From an uncultured Paracoccaceae bacterium (GTDB lineage: Bacteria; Pseudomonadota; Alphaproteobacteria; Rhodobacterales; Rhodobacteraceae), in contig CAJXSD010000004.1 of assembly GCA_913060475.1 (NCBI GenBank), positions 81,553 to 145,552 of the forward strand: a DNA stretch of 64,000 nucleotides, in the 5' to 3' direction. The notes beneath the pieces are model-generated. The model saw only the letters and a program-made list of their open reading frames with translations. It had not been told where the DNA came from and ran no database searches. Numbering within the stretch: the first letter of the stretch is position 1; each line of letters begins with the position of its first letter. This document shows, in pieces, positions 7,737-17,711 of the stretch. The translations under genes and the position numbers were made by a program.

Positions 7737-10662
7737 GCAGGCGTCCTCCCTCTGGATCAAATGCGATGGGATGGATCACCTCGCACAGGGTTTCAACATC
7801 GCGCAGATGATCAACCATTTTCACACGGTCCCCGATACGATCAGGCCCGTTTTTCAAAAACCCCAGACCAATCGAATGCCCCAATGTTGGTGAATAACAG
7901 GCCGATGTAATGTACCCTTGGTCATTTACACGCACCGCCTCATCATCAGGGTTAAACAAATGGGCACCCGCCAAAATTTGTTTCACATCGCCCACAGGTT
8001 TTAACCCGACCAAGCGCGGCCGCATCGGATCGGTCAATCCGGGACGGGCGGCCATGGTTTTGCCGATGCAATCTTTCTTGGGGCTGATCATTTTTTCCAT
8101 ACCGATATCAAACGCAGTGGTGCGACCATTGATTTCGGCATGGGTGATAAACCCTTTTTCAATGCGCAGAACGTTCAGCGCCTCCATACCATAGGGGCCG
8201 CCGCCCAGTGTTTCGGCGCGCGCACACAATTCACGAAACAGCGCATCGCCATATCGCGCAGGCACGGCCAATTCGAACCCCAGTTCACCGCTGAATGAAA
8301 TGCGGAACAGACGCCCCTGAACCGACCCCAGTGTCACAGGACCACAGGCCATAAAGGGCCAGGTTTCATTATCCAGCGGCTGATCCACAACACCGCGCAA
8401 CAATTCCCGCGCCTTGGGTCCAGCGATTGCAAATTGGGCCCAATGGTCGGTCACCGATTGAATATGAACATCCCATTCGGGATGCAATGCCTGCATCACA
8501 AAATCCAAATGGCGCATGACCAGTCCCGCCGCGGCGGTTGTCGTGGTCATCACGTAATGGGTTTCCCCCAATCGCGCGGTGGTGCCATCGTCCAAGACAT
8601 GGCCATCTTCGCGCAGCATCAATCCGTATCGGGTGCGCCCAATTTTAAGGGTGGAAAATGTATTGGTATATACAAAATCCAACAGTTTGGCCGCATCAGG
8701 TCCCTGAATGTCAATTTTGCCCAAGGTGGATACATCGCAAATACCAACAGCATTGCGCACCATCTGCACCTCTCGGTCGCAGGATTGCCGCCATGTGGTT
8801 TCCCCTGCAATCGGGAAATAACTGGGGCGATGCCATAGGCCTGCCTCAATAAAGGGGGCGCCGCGGTCCACCGACGCCTGATGTGATGTGGTAAAGCGTT
8901 CAGGCGCGAACCCTTTGTCCTGGCCCACCTGCCCCATCGCCGCAATTGACACGGGCGCAAAGGGTGGGCGGAATGTTGTTGTGCCTGTTTCAGGGATCCC
9001 ACGCCCCGTGACATCGGCCAATATGGCCAAGGCCGCAACATTCGAATTTTTGCCCTGATCGGTTGCCATCCCCTGGGTCGTATAGCGTTTCATATGTTCG
9101 ACCGACCGGAAATTTTCCTGCGCGGCCTGTTTGATGTCCTTGACCGTCACATCATTTTGGAAATCTAGCCAAGCCCGCCCTTTGCCTGCAACGGCCCAAA
9201 GGGGGCTGATCTGATAGCTGGCCCCTTCGGCCCGTGGTGCGGACAGTTGCGGGGCGGTGCGTCCCAAATCGGCAATCACGGCCGATGCCACATCAATACC
9301 GGATTGCAGACAGTCCTGTGTTGACATATGGCCCGCAGCCGATCCGGCGGCGGTTAACCCAGGGATCGCACCCGGGGTTGGCACAAAACTGGCGATGTCA
9401 TCTGACCATGTGGGCCGGCCGTTCATGTGACATGTCAGGTGAACAGTGGGGTTCCACCCCCCCGATACCCCCAAAATATCAGTCGCGATTTTGTCAGTGC
9501 CGCCAGCGTGTTGGATCGTGATCGATGTCAGACCCAAGGCCCCCGCCGTATCGCAGACCGTTGCCCCGCGATAAATCGGGAAATCGCCCGTCACATTCGC
9601 GTCATGGCGACTGTCGATATAGGCCGTAATATGCACACCGGCGTCCGACAAATCCTGCGCGGTGCGCAAGGCGTTATCGTTATTGCCAAAAATCGCAACC
9701 GTTTGCCCGCCCACAACGCCATAGCGGTTCAAATAGGTCCGCACAGCCGATGCGGTCATTATCCCGGGCCGATCGTTATTGGGAAACGCAATCATGCGTT
9801 CCAATGCACCGGCCGCCAAAATGGTACGTTTCGCAGTGATGCGCCAAAAACATTCCAAGGGTGCATCAGGGTTGCGGCGCGGACCGTGGTGGCCCACACG
9901 CTGTAATGCGCCATAGACCCCCTGGTCATAGGCCCCTGTCACCGTTGTGCGCGCCATAATACGCACATTATCCAACTGTGACAGATCATGGACCATCTGC
10001 GCCGCCCAAGCGGACCCTGACTGATCGTCGATGTCATAGGTTTCCCCGTTCAGGCGGCCCCCCAGCAGGAAATCTTCGTCCGCCAGGATCACGTCCAATC
10101 CCGCCAAGGCGGCCGTTTTCGCCGCCATCAAGCCTGTCGGGCCGGCGCCCACAACCAAAACATCACAATAGGCAAACGCGCGGTCATATTTATCGGTATT
10201 GGCCTGCATCGACAACGCACCCAATCCTGCCGCATGCCGGATAAAGGGTTCGTACAGTTTTTCCCAAAACTTTTCGGGCCACATAAAGGTTTTGTAATAA
10301 AACCCTGCCCCTAAAAACGGGGACACCAGATTGTTCACCGACAACACATCGTATTTCAACGATGGCCAGCGGTTTTGGCTGGCGGTCTGCAAACCGTCAT
10401 AAATTTCCTGTTGGGTCGCACGCACGTTCGGATCCTGCGCCGCACCGCGCCCGACAGTAATCAGGGCGTTTGGCTCTTCGGATCCGGCGGTTAAAATTCC
10501 GCGGGGGCGGTGATATTTGAATGATCGCCCGACCAAACGAATATCATTGGCCAACAGTGCGGATGCGACCGTATCGCCCGCCATGCCATGCACCTGTGCG
10601 CCATCGAATTCGAATGCGATTTGGGTGGCGTTTTTCACCAAACCTTTGCCTGAAATCCTCAT
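7729..10662 (-). CDS. soxA: Sarcosine oxidase, alpha subunit
   Basis: Large subunit (977 residues) of the four-subunit enzyme that demethylates sarcosine to glycine, with tetrahydrofolate accepting the one-carbon unit and H2O2 formed. The N-terminus has a 2Fe-2S-ferredoxin-like fold typical of the family. The Rossmann NAD-binding loop VVGAGPTGLMAAK is at about residues 170-182, and the C-terminal ~370 residues are a GcvT (aminomethyltransferase) domain ending in the usual glycine-cleavage T C-terminal barrel. The start ATG overlaps the stop of soxD (ATGA). Full length; no lesions seen. Confidence 0.96.
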   Translation of the reverse strand: MRISGKGLVKNATQIAFEFDGAQVHGMAGDTVASALLANDIRLVGRSFKYHRPRGILTAGSEEPNALITVGRGAAQDPNVRATQQEIYDGLQTASQNRWPSLKYDVLSVNNLVSPFLGAGFYYKTFMWPEKFWEKLYEPFIRHAAGLGALSMQANTDKYDRAFAYCDVLVVGAGPTGLMAAKTAALAGLDVILADEDFLLGGRLNGETYDIDDQSGSAWAAQMVHDLSQLDNVRIMARTTVTGAYDQGVYGALQRVGHHGPRRNPDAPLECFWRITAKRTILAAGALERMIAFPNNDRPGIMTASAVRTYLNRYGVVGGQTVAIFGNNDNALRTAQDLSDAGVHITAYIDSRHDANVTGDFPIYRGATVCDTAGALGLTSITIQHAGGTDKIATDILGVSGGWNPTVHLTCHMNGRPTWSDDIASFVPTPGAIPGLTAAGSAAGHMSTQDCLQSGIDVASAVIADLGRTAPQLSAPRAEGASYQISPLWAVAGKGRAWLDFQNDVTVKDIKQAAQENFRSVEHMKRYTTQGMATDQGKNSNVAALAILADVTGRGIPETGTTTFRPPFAPVSIAAMGQVGQDKGFAPERFTTSHQASVDRGAPFIEAGLWHRPSYFPIAGETTWRQSCDREVQMVRNAVGICDVSTLGKIDIQGPDAAKLLDFVYTNTFSTLKIGRTRYGLMLREDGHVLDDGTTARLGETHYVMTTTTAAAGLVMRHLDFVMQALHPEWDVHIQSVTDHWAQFAIAGPKARELLRGVVDQPLDNETWPFMACGPVTLGSVQGRLFRISFSGELGFELAVPARYGDALFRELCARAETLGGGPYGMEALNVLRIEKGFITHAEINGRTTAFDIGMEKMISPKKDCIGKTMAARPGLTDPMRPRLVGLKPVGDVKQILAGAHLFNPDDEAVRVNDQGYITSACYSPTLGHSIGLGFLKNGPDRIGDRVKMVDHLRDVETLCEVIHPIAFDPEGGRLRG

Positions 10663-10931
10663 GATGATGCCCCTTTGACATCACGGGCCAAGGCCGTGTG
10701 CGAAATTTGATGTGTTAGGGTGTTTCGTGTCACAACAACCCATTCGCTGCAGCCTGCACCGTGGTGCCATAATTCACGGGTATCGCCCGCAGGATTATCC
10801 CGATTGTGTAGATAATCATCCCAGACCTGATCCCCTGCGCCGGGCGCAGGGCGATCCAACATGACAGCGGCCCCTTGGTAATAAAATTCACGCATATCGC
10901 GATCACCGCAGATTGGGCATTTAATTCGCAT
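10659..10931 (-). CDS. soxD: Sarcosine oxidase, delta subunit
   Basis: Small zinc-binding subunit, 90 residues. It opens with the knuckle IKCPICGDRDMREF and contains WHHGAGCSEWVVVTRNT, which supply the zinc ligands seen in this family. A GTG three bases upstream (10934) is also possible; the ATG at 10931 follows GGGGGTGGG. The gene lies 10 bp after soxB and overlaps soxA by 4 bp. Confidence 0.95.
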   Translation of the reverse strand: MRIKCPICGDRDMREFYYQGAAVMLDRPAPGAGDQVWDDYLHNRDNPAGDTRELWHHGAGCSEWVVVTRNTLTHQISHTALARDVKGASS

Positions 10932-10941
10932 CACCCACCCC

Positions 10942-12195
10942 CTAGTGTAAATTATGCTGAGAGCCTGTGCCCTCTTCGTCCATCAGGCCGACACCAGTTT
11001 TAAACCGATCCAACCGGAACCGCGCAGCGGCGGGATGCGGGGTATCGGTTGCGATCAAATGGGCAAAGCAATCGCCAGATCCCGGCACAGCTTTGAACCC
11101 GCCATAACACCAGCCGCAATCGATAAAGAGCCCGTCAACATGCGTTTTGTCGATGATCGGGCTGCCATCGGGCGTCATATCCATAATGCCCCCCCAACTG
11201 CGCAGCACTTTGGCCTTGCCAATGGCGGGCATCAGGGCCATGCCGGCCTCCATCACGTGTTCCATCATGGGCAGGTTTCCACGCGACGCGTAGCTGGCGT
11301 AAAAATCCAAATCGCCGCCAAACACCAACCCACCTTTGTCCGATTGGCTGATGTAAAAATGCCCCATGCCAAAGCTAACAACATGATCAATCGCCGGTTT
11401 GATCCCCTCGGTGACAAAGGCCTGCAAAATATGACTCTCGATCGGTAAACGCATGCCCGCCATTGCGGCCACCTGACCGGATCGGCCGGCAACGACGATG
11501 CCCACCTTTTTGGCGCGAATGGCACCGCGGGATGTTTGCACACCTTTGACCTTGCCATTTTCGATATCAATGCCAGTCACTTCGCAATTTTGAATGATAT
11601 CAACGCCGCGCTGATCGGCGCCGCGTGCCAACCCCCAGACAACCGCATCATGACGCGCAGTCCCACCGCGCCGCTGCAACAACCCACCCCGCACAGGAAA
11701 CCGCGCATTGTCAAAGTTCAGATAGGGCAGCATTTTGCGCAGGTCATTGCGATCCAGCAATTCGGCATCGTCGCCCTGATTGCGGATGGCATTGCCACGC
11801 CACGCAAAGGCATCGCGCTGACCGTCGGAATGGAACAGATTGATAATACCCCGCTGGGAATGCATGACATTGTAGTTCAGGTCCTGTTCCAACCCTTCCC
11901 ACAGTTTCAGCGAATGGCTGTAGAATTCCGAATTCCCCGGCATGCCATAGTTGGCCCGCACAATCGTGGTGTTGCGGCCAACGTTGCCGCCGCCGATGTA
12001 ACCTTTCTCAAGGACTGCGATATTGGTCAGGCCGTGACGTTTCGCCAAATAATAGGCCGTGGCCAGTCCGTGACCGCCGCCACCAATGATAACAATATCA
12101 TATTCCGACTTGGGCTGAGGGTCGCGCCAATGATGCGTCCACCCTTTGTTGCCCGTCAGACCCTGTTGCAATATTTTTAGCGCGGAAAAGCGCAT
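10942..12195 (-). CDS. soxB: Sarcosine oxidase, beta subunit
   Basis: FAD/FMN flavoprotein subunit where sarcosine is oxidised, 417 residues, the normal length. The FAD-binding loop VIIGGGGHGLATAYYLAKRH is at about residues 35-54, and GGTARHDAVVWGLARGA holds the His that carries covalent FMN in characterised members. The frame is open to 12222, but the ATG at 12195 has GGAGGA 6 nt upstream and gives the family's standard N-terminus. First gene of soxBDAG. No adjacent glyA is present, unlike some clusters. Confidence 0.96.
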   Translation of the reverse strand: MRFSALKILQQGLTGNKGWTHHWRDPQPKSEYDIVIIGGGGHGLATAYYLAKRHGLTNIAVLEKGYIGGGNVGRNTTIVRANYGMPGNSEFYSHSLKLWEGLEQDLNYNVMHSQRGIINLFHSDGQRDAFAWRGNAIRNQGDDAELLDRNDLRKMLPYLNFDNARFPVRGGLLQRRGGTARHDAVVWGLARGADQRGVDIIQNCEVTGIDIENGKVKGVQTSRGAIRAKKVGIVVAGRSGQVAAMAGMRLPIESHILQAFVTEGIKPAIDHVVSFGMGHFYISQSDKGGLVFGGDLDFYASYASRGNLPMMEHVMEAGMALMPAIGKAKVLRSWGGIMDMTPDGSPIIDKTHVDGLFIDCGWCYGGFKAVPGSGDCFAHLIATDTPHPAAARFRLDRFKTGVGLMDEEGTGSQHNLH

Positions 12196-12286
12196 GGTCC
12201 GTCCTCCGACTGTTTGGACCAAAAAACCAATTCATTTTCGTAAAATCAACCCCAACGCCCGACATAAAATGACGTTTTTGGACAGG

Positions 12287-14065
12287 TTAATAGGCTACAC
12301 CACCTGTTGGCTTGAGAAGGTTAAGCGGTTTAAAATAGGGACGGAAATACCTGTTGGTGACATTTTCATTCAAACACCCCTCCATATAAAGGGTGTCATA
12401 AAAATGCGTCGGATAAATCGAAGTGATTGAACTGCCCCGCAGTTTAACGATATCGCGGAATGAATTGACAATCTCACCGTTGTTTTTTGCATCCAGCGCA
12501 CCTGCGATCGCGGTATTCATGGCGATCTCTTCTCCGGTTCCAGATTTGCGGGGCAACGAACCCATGATAAATTGCGTATTATAGGCGGACAGTGTGTTTT
12601 CGAACTGGATATTTCCACGACCAGCCCAAAACACGATACCCTTTTGCTTAAGGCCGGATTTCGCATTACAACTGTTCTCATAGTTACCGACATCACTGGC
12701 TTGGAACCTAATCGAAGGATACCACACGACCTTGGATAGATTTCCAAAGATATCGGTAAACAGGGTGTCCTGCTCGACATATTTTGGTTCGGCTTTGGTC
12801 ATGATGGTTACGTTTTCAAATGTTGCCTCATCTGACACGATCAAACGACATTCGGTCAACATGACAAAGTGATCATAGTGCCCCGGTTGCAACCGAATTT
12901 CATCATTCTCATCGCCACAATTTGACACGATATTCACGTTATTCGTAGAAAAGTCGGCAGGCTTTACGGTGTTTACACCGGGTTCAGCGGCATCCGAGAC
13001 TGCATCAGTTGGCCGAAAACGTATTACCTCTTTCAGGTTTCCCTCGCTATCATAATTCAAATAATTGGGGCGAAATTTTGGATCATTCCGTGTCGCAAAT
13101 CCCTTATATACGGTGTCAAAGTCGTACAATTCCTTGGCACGCCAAGTCCGGTATTGAACACGTTTCGCCGGAATTTTGGGATCCAGACCATCCATGTAGG
13201 GTGCAGAAATCTCGACCTGATTTACGTTGTCGCTGTCCAGATTATCAGGGTCAACTGTTGCGTAATAACCTTCGGCCAATTTATTTCTGATGCTGATCGC
13301 ACCATCGACGCGAATATTGAATGAATGATCCGCGGCCTTGCCCCCCATTAATTCGTACCACATGCGGTCCGTCCGGATGCAGGACGGTCCAACAGCATCC
13401 AAGTTATTGCGAACATAAATTTCGGACGCGCTATAGACCCCTGTTTTCATGCAGCTGGGAACATAGGCCATGGCCAAGGTTTGCGTGCGTAAATTATGCC
13501 GCGGAGAGAGAAAGTTATAAAAACCGGCCGACAGCGAACTTTTACGGGCTTCGGTAAAGTGGACTTCTATAACAACTAACGCGACCTCGGACAGATTTGT
13601 CGCCTCGGCAAACGTCGGTTCGGCGACGGGTGTTCCTTCATCTTCTAACACCGGTGCGCCGGGCTCTGAATCGGCAATCACGTCGTAGAGGTCGGTTTCG
13701 ATAAGTGGGAACAATTTGACGTCAATCACACTCTCTGCAAATTCGCTGACGGCGGGGATATCAGCAGGTCCCATTAATTTGTCCAGGCCCGTTCCATCGG
13801 AAAATGCAACAACTGCAGCTTTGGCAAATTTCTTGGCGTCTTCGATGCTATCAATCGGGGCGCCGCGCCGCCCTTCGTGTATGGCGCGAATTGTTGCCAT
13901 GGCCGCAGGTTCCGCCGCGGCCAGCAGGTTTTCTTTTTGAATGGTTAAATAGCTGAGCGATAATACAGAACCAAACACACCAAAAGCGGCCAGAAAAAAT
14001 ATGAACGCGCCAGGTGTCAGCACACCACGTTCGTCAGAAACAAAGGATTTAATCAGGTTAATCAT
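12287..14065 (-). CDS. TadG-like pilus-associated protein (TadE/TadG family)
   Basis: A 592-residue protein beginning with a short basic region and one hydrophobic segment (residues about 17-37). The segment SDERGVLTPGAFIFFLAAFG resembles the TadG N-terminus; the +5 Glu of classical prepilins is absent, as in many TadG proteins. The rest looks extracytoplasmic, with several Cys (CMKTG, SCIRT, SNCGDE, ECRLIV, NSCNAKS, EGCLNE) that may form disulfides. The start overlaps the stop of the TadE-like gene (ATGA). TadG proteins anchor or modulate Flp pili; the exact role here is inferred. No other part of the tad operon is adjacent. Confidence 0.75.
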   Translation of the reverse strand: MINLIKSFVSDERGVLTPGAFIFFLAAFGVFGSVLSLSYLTIQKENLLAAAEPAAMATIRAIHEGRRGAPIDSIEDAKKFAKAAVVAFSDGTGLDKLMGPADIPAVSEFAESVIDVKLFPLIETDLYDVIADSEPGAPVLEDEGTPVAEPTFAEATNLSEVALVVIEVHFTEARKSSLSAGFYNFLSPRHNLRTQTLAMAYVPSCMKTGVYSASEIYVRNNLDAVGPSCIRTDRMWYELMGGKAADHSFNIRVDGAISIRNKLAEGYYATVDPDNLDSDNVNQVEISAPYMDGLDPKIPAKRVQYRTWRAKELYDFDTVYKGFATRNDPKFRPNYLNYDSEGNLKEVIRFRPTDAVSDAAEPGVNTVKPADFSTNNVNIVSNCGDENDEIRLQPGHYDHFVMLTECRLIVSDEATFENVTIMTKAEPKYVEQDTLFTDIFGNLSKVVWYPSIRFQASDVGNYENSCNAKSGLKQKGIVFWAGRGNIQFENTLSAYNTQFIMGSLPRKSGTGEEIAMNTAIAGALDAKNNGEIVNSFRDIVKLRGSSITSIYPTHFYDTLYMEGCLNENVTNRYFRPYFKPLNLLKPTGGVAY

Positions 14066-14493
14066 GACCGCCCCTCAATCGGGGACCGCACCTGCAGGGT
14101 GGTGGTCAACATTCCATTTTCTTTGTCGACAAAAAATCGAAAAAATCCACTGGTGTCCAAGATAGGCAAAACCACCTCGATCATCACAAATCCATTGGCA
14201 TCCGTGACGGTGGATGACAACAAATCGTTATCGGAATGGTCTGCCGCTCTGCTTAGATAATCGTCGATGAATGCCTTGGCTGTCACCGTATCCAAGAAAA
14301 AACCAGCGGAATAGGCCCGGGCGACCTGATGCATTTGGTTCAAAATCAACGTTTGTCGGGTCAAAAACTGTGAGTAGTATATAAAAAAGATGAACAAAGC
14401 GACAAGAACGGGAAACCAGATGACGAATTCAATCGTCATTGACCCCGTTTGATCCCGCCAAAATGCAGAAACATATGATTTAATCTTGTTCAA
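14062..14493 (-). CDS. TadE-like pseudopilin
   Basis: A 143-residue protein with a short basic leader, the prepilin-like site [19 protein letters not shown] (Gly before the cleavage point, Glu at +5) and one hydrophobic helix. This is the pattern of TadE/TadF minor pseudopilins, which are processed by the TadV prepilin peptidase and take part in Flp pilus assembly. The start codon is TTG at 14493 with GAGGA about 9 nt upstream. It is coupled to the following TadG-like gene. The matching peptidase and secretion genes are at 35.9-46.1 kb, so these products probably act with them. Confidence 0.8.
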   Translation of the reverse strand: MNKIKSYVSAFWRDQTGSMTIEFVIWFPVLVALFIFFIYYSQFLTRQTLILNQMHQVARAYSAGFFLDTVTAKAFIDDYLSRAADHSDNDLLSSTVTDANGFVMIEVVLPILDTSGFFRFFVDKENGMLTTTLQVRSPIEGRS

Positions 14494-14740
14494 ACGCTAC
14501 GTCCTCAGCGGGCACACAGGCCCAAAACGATTCATCTCTGGGTTTGGGATACTGAGAAAATACGTCAGCAATTTGGCAAAATACGGAAAAACCCGTGCCA
14601 GACATATTGCATATGATGGCGCACCCCTGAACCACGTTGATCAAACTACACGATTCTTGGACTTTCGTATAGATTGTAAATCCTGCGCTACCCTGATCAA
14701 ACCGCTTTCCCGGTTTGAAATTCCAATGTATAGAACGCGC

Positions 14741-16129
14741 ATGACAACGAACCCACCAAACCTCCGCCCCGATTTGGCGAATGCCAAGCTCCGTGATGCC
14801 AACGAAACCGCCATTCGCGCGGGCCAGCCCACCATCGGCATGGTGTCGCTGGGATGTCCCAAGGCATTGGTGGACAGCGAACGCATCCTGACCCGCCTGC
14901 GGGCCGAAGGTTATGGCATTTCCCCCGATTACACGGGCGCAGATGCGGTGATCGTGAACACCTGCGGATTTCTGGACAGCGCCAAGGCCGAAAGCCTTGA
15001 GGCGATTGGCGAGGCGTTGACAGAAAACGGTCGCGTGATTGTCACGGGCTGTTTGGGCGCCGAGCCGGAGTATATCACCGGGGTCCATCCCCGCGTGTTG
15101 GCCGTCACCGGCCCGCATCAATACGAACAGGTCTTGGACGCCGTTCATGCCGCTGTTCCGCCGAACCCCGATCCCTTTGTCGATCTGCTGCCTGCATCGG
15201 GCGTCAAACTGACCCCGCGCCATTACAGCTACCTGAAAATCTCAGAAGGCTGTAACCACAAATGCAAGTTTTGCATCATCCCCGACATGCGTGGGCGCCT
15301 GCAATCGCGCCCGGCGCATGCGGTCATGCGCGAGGCTGAGAAGCTAGTCGAAAGTGGTGTGCGTGAGCTGTTGGTGATTTCCCAAGATACCTCGGCCTAT
15401 GGCGTTGATATCAAATACGCCCAAGATCGCGGCCACCGCGCCCATATCACGGATCTGGCGCGGGACTTGGGATCGCTAGGCGCATGGGTACGGCTGCATT
15501 ACGTCTATCCCTATCCGCATGTGCGCGACCTGATCCCGTTGATGGCGGATGGGCTGATCCTGCCCTATCTGGACATCCCGTTCCAACATGCGCACCCCGA
15601 GACGTTGAAACGCATGGCCCGCCCTGCGGCGGCGGCCAAAACGCTGGATGAAATCGCAGCGTGGCGCGATGCCTGCCCCGATATCACCCTGCGGTCCACG
15701 TTCATTGTCGGCTATCCGGGCGAGACCGAGGAGGAATTCCAAACCCTTCTGGATTGGCTGGATGAGGCGCAACTGGACCGTGTGGGATGTTTTCAATATG
15801 AAAACGTGGATGGCGCGCGGTCAAACGACCTGCCCGACCATGTGCCTGATGATGTGAAACAAGAGCGTTGGGATCGTTTCATGGAAAAGGCCCAAGCCAT
15901 ATCCGAGGCGAAATTGGCCGCCAAAGTCGGCCGCGTCATGGATGTGATCGTGGATGAAATAGATGAAGACGGCGCCACCTGCCGCACAAAATCCGACGCC
16001 CCCGAAATCGACGGTAACTTGTTTATTGATGAGGGTTTCGAAGGCCTGTCCGTTGGCGATATCGTCACGGTCGAGGTGGATGAGGCAGGGGAATATGATT
16101 TGTGGGGGGTGATCGCGGATAAAAATTGA
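14741..16129 (+). CDS. rimO: Ribosomal protein uS12 methylthiotransferase RimO
   Basis: Radical SAM enzyme that methylthiolates an Asp of ribosomal protein S12, 462 residues. The N-terminal MTTase domain has [28 protein letters not shown] and [11 protein letters not shown], which carry its three cluster-binding Cys; the radical SAM motif is [14 protein letters not shown]; a TRAM domain ends the protein. The frame is open to 14486, but the upstream part has no homology-like features and the ATG at 14741 gives the usual N-terminus (ATG at 14726 is a close alternative; neither has a strong ribosome-binding site). It is divergent from the TadE-like gene. Confidence 0.95.
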   Translation: MTTNPPNLRPDLANAKLRDANETAIRAGQPTIGMVSLGCPKALVDSERILTRLRAEGYGISPDYTGADAVIVNTCGFLDSAKAESLEAIGEALTENGRVIVTGCLGAEPEYITGVHPRVLAVTGPHQYEQVLDAVHAAVPPNPDPFVDLLPASGVKLTPRHYSYLKISEGCNHKCKFCIIPDMRGRLQSRPAHAVMREAEKLVESGVRELLVISQDTSAYGVDIKYAQDRGHRAHITDLARDLGSLGAWVRLHYVYPYPHVRDLIPLMADGLILPYLDIPFQHAHPETLKRMARPAAAAKTLDEIAAWRDACPDITLRSTFIVGYPGETEEEFQTLLDWLDEAQLDRVGCFQYENVDGARSNDLPDHVPDDVKQERWDRFMEKAQAISEAKLAAKVGRVMDVIVDEIDEDGATCRTKSDAPEIDGNLFIDEGFEGLSVGDIVTVEVDEAGEYDLWGVIADKN

Positions 16130-16146
16130 TCAAGTGGATCAATTTT
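16122..16146 (+). terminator. Terminator overlapping the rimO stop codon
   Basis: AAAATTGATC and its exact complement GATCAATTTT form a 10-bp stem with a 5-nt loop (AAGTG), and the stem ends in TTTT. The TGA stop of rimO lies inside the left arm. The stem is AT-rich, so termination strength is uncertain. Confidence 0.55.
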
Positions 16147-16263
16147 AGCAATCACCGAAATGTCTTGCGCGTTTAGCACGGCTCAAACAGAACATAGTTT
16201 AAGCTGACTTCGTGGCAGAAACCATACGCCTTAAAAACGCGTCCAACCTATCTTACATGTCCC

Positions 16264-16318
16264 AAGCCGACCGCGGGCGAAGCGGAACGCGCCGCCCATG
16301 GGGGCGGTCGGCGCGTGT
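16264..16318. repeat. GC-rich nested inverted repeats between rimO and the AT-rich patch
   Basis: Three overlapping inverted repeats share this stretch: GCCGACCGC (16266-16274) with GCGGTCGGC (16304-16312), ACGCGCCG (16287-16294) with CGGCGCGT (16309-16316), and CCGCCC with GGGCGG around a 4-nt ATGG loop. They cannot all form at once. The element is far more GC-rich than the gene just downstream. It could be a terminator-like structure without a T-run, a dispersed palindromic repeat, or the border of an inserted segment. Confidence 0.5.
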
Positions 16319-16333
16319 CAATCTGACGATTGA

Positions 16334-17176
16334 CTAGGGCTTTCCAGAACCCGGTATCTTTTCAACAACTTTTGTCGCGATACTTTCAATCACCTCGGTG
16401 AAATCACGTCGACCGATTTTGATACTTTCTGGTTCTTTGGGCTCTTTAAAGAACTCGGAGGCTAGCTCCTTATATAACTCAGTTTTCAGTCGTATTTCAT
16501 CTTCGGCAATAGTGCCATCGATGTTTTTGACATAGCTCGCAAATGACGCAACGCGCAGACTTAGTGATCTATAGCGCTGCCCAGTTTTTTGATGGCTGCG
16601 CGCAACACTTGAAAAGTACAGCGCAGGCAAAGCAAAAATAACGGACAGCGGTAGTCGCTGGATAAAATCCAAAATACGAAACGTTTCTGTTGTGTTTACA
16701 TATTGGAAAAATAATATAACCAGCAATGATGCAGCCGATAGATACGTCACGACTGAGATCCACGTAAATATGTAGTATTGGGTTAATTCTTTGTTTGCTG
16801 CCCCGGCTAATCCCCCCGCCAACGCCTTTTTCCCAGAAGCTTCGAGCAATTTGTCTAATTCACCATTTTTGGCAGCAAATTCATCAAGTTGTTTGTCGAT
16901 TTCTGCAATTTTCCCCCGAATTTCTTCGGAAAGTGCTTCCTTCTTGTTATCGAAGACTGCGTTGACCTCTAAGTTCCAACGTTTTTTTTCGGACTCTAGT
17001 AGCGCATCAAAGCTGCCTTTAAGTTCTGATAACTGGGTCTTTAGCGTATCTAGGCTGTCTGTATTTTCTTTCTGTTTTTCATTGGCAGTGTTCGCAAACT
17101 CGACAGATTGTATCTGTAGCTCTTTAGTTGCGTTTGCGAATTTCTCTCTTAATTCATCGGCTTCTTGTCTAAGCAA
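16334..17176 (-). CDS. C-terminal part of a coiled-coil membrane protein of unknown function (interrupted gene)
   Basis: A 280-residue frame: residues about 1-110 are heptad-rich and charged, a likely coiled coil; TM1 is about 134-160 and TM2 about 174-192, followed by a charged tail with SHQKTGQRYRSLSLRVASF. The only initiator at the stated start is TTG with no ribosome-binding site. The frame is continuous with the ORF at 17213-17521: only one TGA (17213-17215) and 12 codons separate them. I therefore read both as one gene of about 395 codons with a nonsense codon. The overall plan (short soluble N-domain, coiled coil, two TM helices, short tail) resembles a widespread uncharacterised membrane protein family. 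The gene is clearly more AT-rich than its neighbours, suggesting transfer. Confidence 0.6.
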   Translation of the reverse strand: MLRQEADELREKFANATKELQIQSVEFANTANEKQKENTDSLDTLKTQLSELKGSFDALLESEKKRWNLEVNAVFDNKKEALSEEIRGKIAEIDKQLDEFAAKNGELDKLLEASGKKALAGGLAGAANKELTQYYIFTWISVVTYLSAASLLVILFFQYVNTTETFRILDFIQRLPLSVIFALPALYFSSVARSHQKTGQRYRSLSLRVASFASYVKNIDGTIAEDEIRLKTELYKELASEFFKEPKEPESIKIGRRDFTEVIESIATKVVEKIPGSGKP

Positions 17177-17212
17177 TTCGAGCTGTTCATTTGCTTCAGA
17201 TCGAAATATTTT

Positions 17213-17521
17213 TCAAACACGGGGATAGGGTAATTTAGTGTAAAAAGTGGTCAGTGAGGGCAAGATAGTCTGCAACGCCGCTGATGCCCCCATCGAGCCA
17301 TTTTTGTAGTCGGCAATCCGATCACATACCTGATTAGCACCGTCCAAATCGTCTTTTTTTAGTAGGGCTACGTCACTTTGACTAAGCATCCAAGACATGT
17401 AGTCCAAATTGGCTTTCAACTCTCTGACATCACTGTCGCCGCTGTCATCGTCATCTAGCTTATTAAGGATTCCCTGAAGATTGTCATGTACCGGATGATT
17501 TTCGTAATCGGTTTGCTTCAA
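17213..17521 (-). CDS. N-terminal part of the same interrupted membrane protein
   Basis: A 102-residue frame starting at TTG with GAGGGTG about 4 nt upstream, a credible initiation site. It is acidic (LDDDDSGDSDVRE) with no membrane segment, and starts with NHPVHDNLQGIL, the kind of N-terminus seen in full-length coiled-coil/two-TM proteins of this type. It ends at TGA, after which the same frame continues into the coiled coil of the 16334-17176 ORF. Either the gene is a recent pseudogene, or this fragment is made alone, or the TGA is a sequencing error or is read through. Function unknown. Confidence 0.6.
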   Translation of the reverse strand: MKQTDYENHPVHDNLQGILNKLDDDDSGDSDVRELKANLDYMSWMLSQSDVALLKKDDLDGANQVCDRIADYKNGSMGASAALQTILPSLTTFYTKLPYPRV

Positions 17522-17711
17522 AACACCCTCGTACTCAAAAAAATTTACTTTTAGCAGTATTTTTACAATACAATCAAAACCTAAACCCGATCAAGAAATA
17601 AATACCCATAAGTTGTATCAATGACTCGCCTACATTCGCGGGGCAAGCATTGAACACACTTAGCGCCAAACATAGCCTTGAAGTTGGGGCGTGGTGCTAC
17701 ATCTATTCTCC

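Noticed and set aside
14480..15223. A 247-codon open frame on the minus strand across the start of rimO
   Set aside because: It lies antisense to the conserved rimO domains and has no family-like motifs; it is a shadow of rimO codon usage.
17213..17215. TGA read as selenocysteine
   Set aside because: No selenocysteine insertion hairpin or selenoprotein family fits; the protein is a coiled-coil membrane protein with no redox site.
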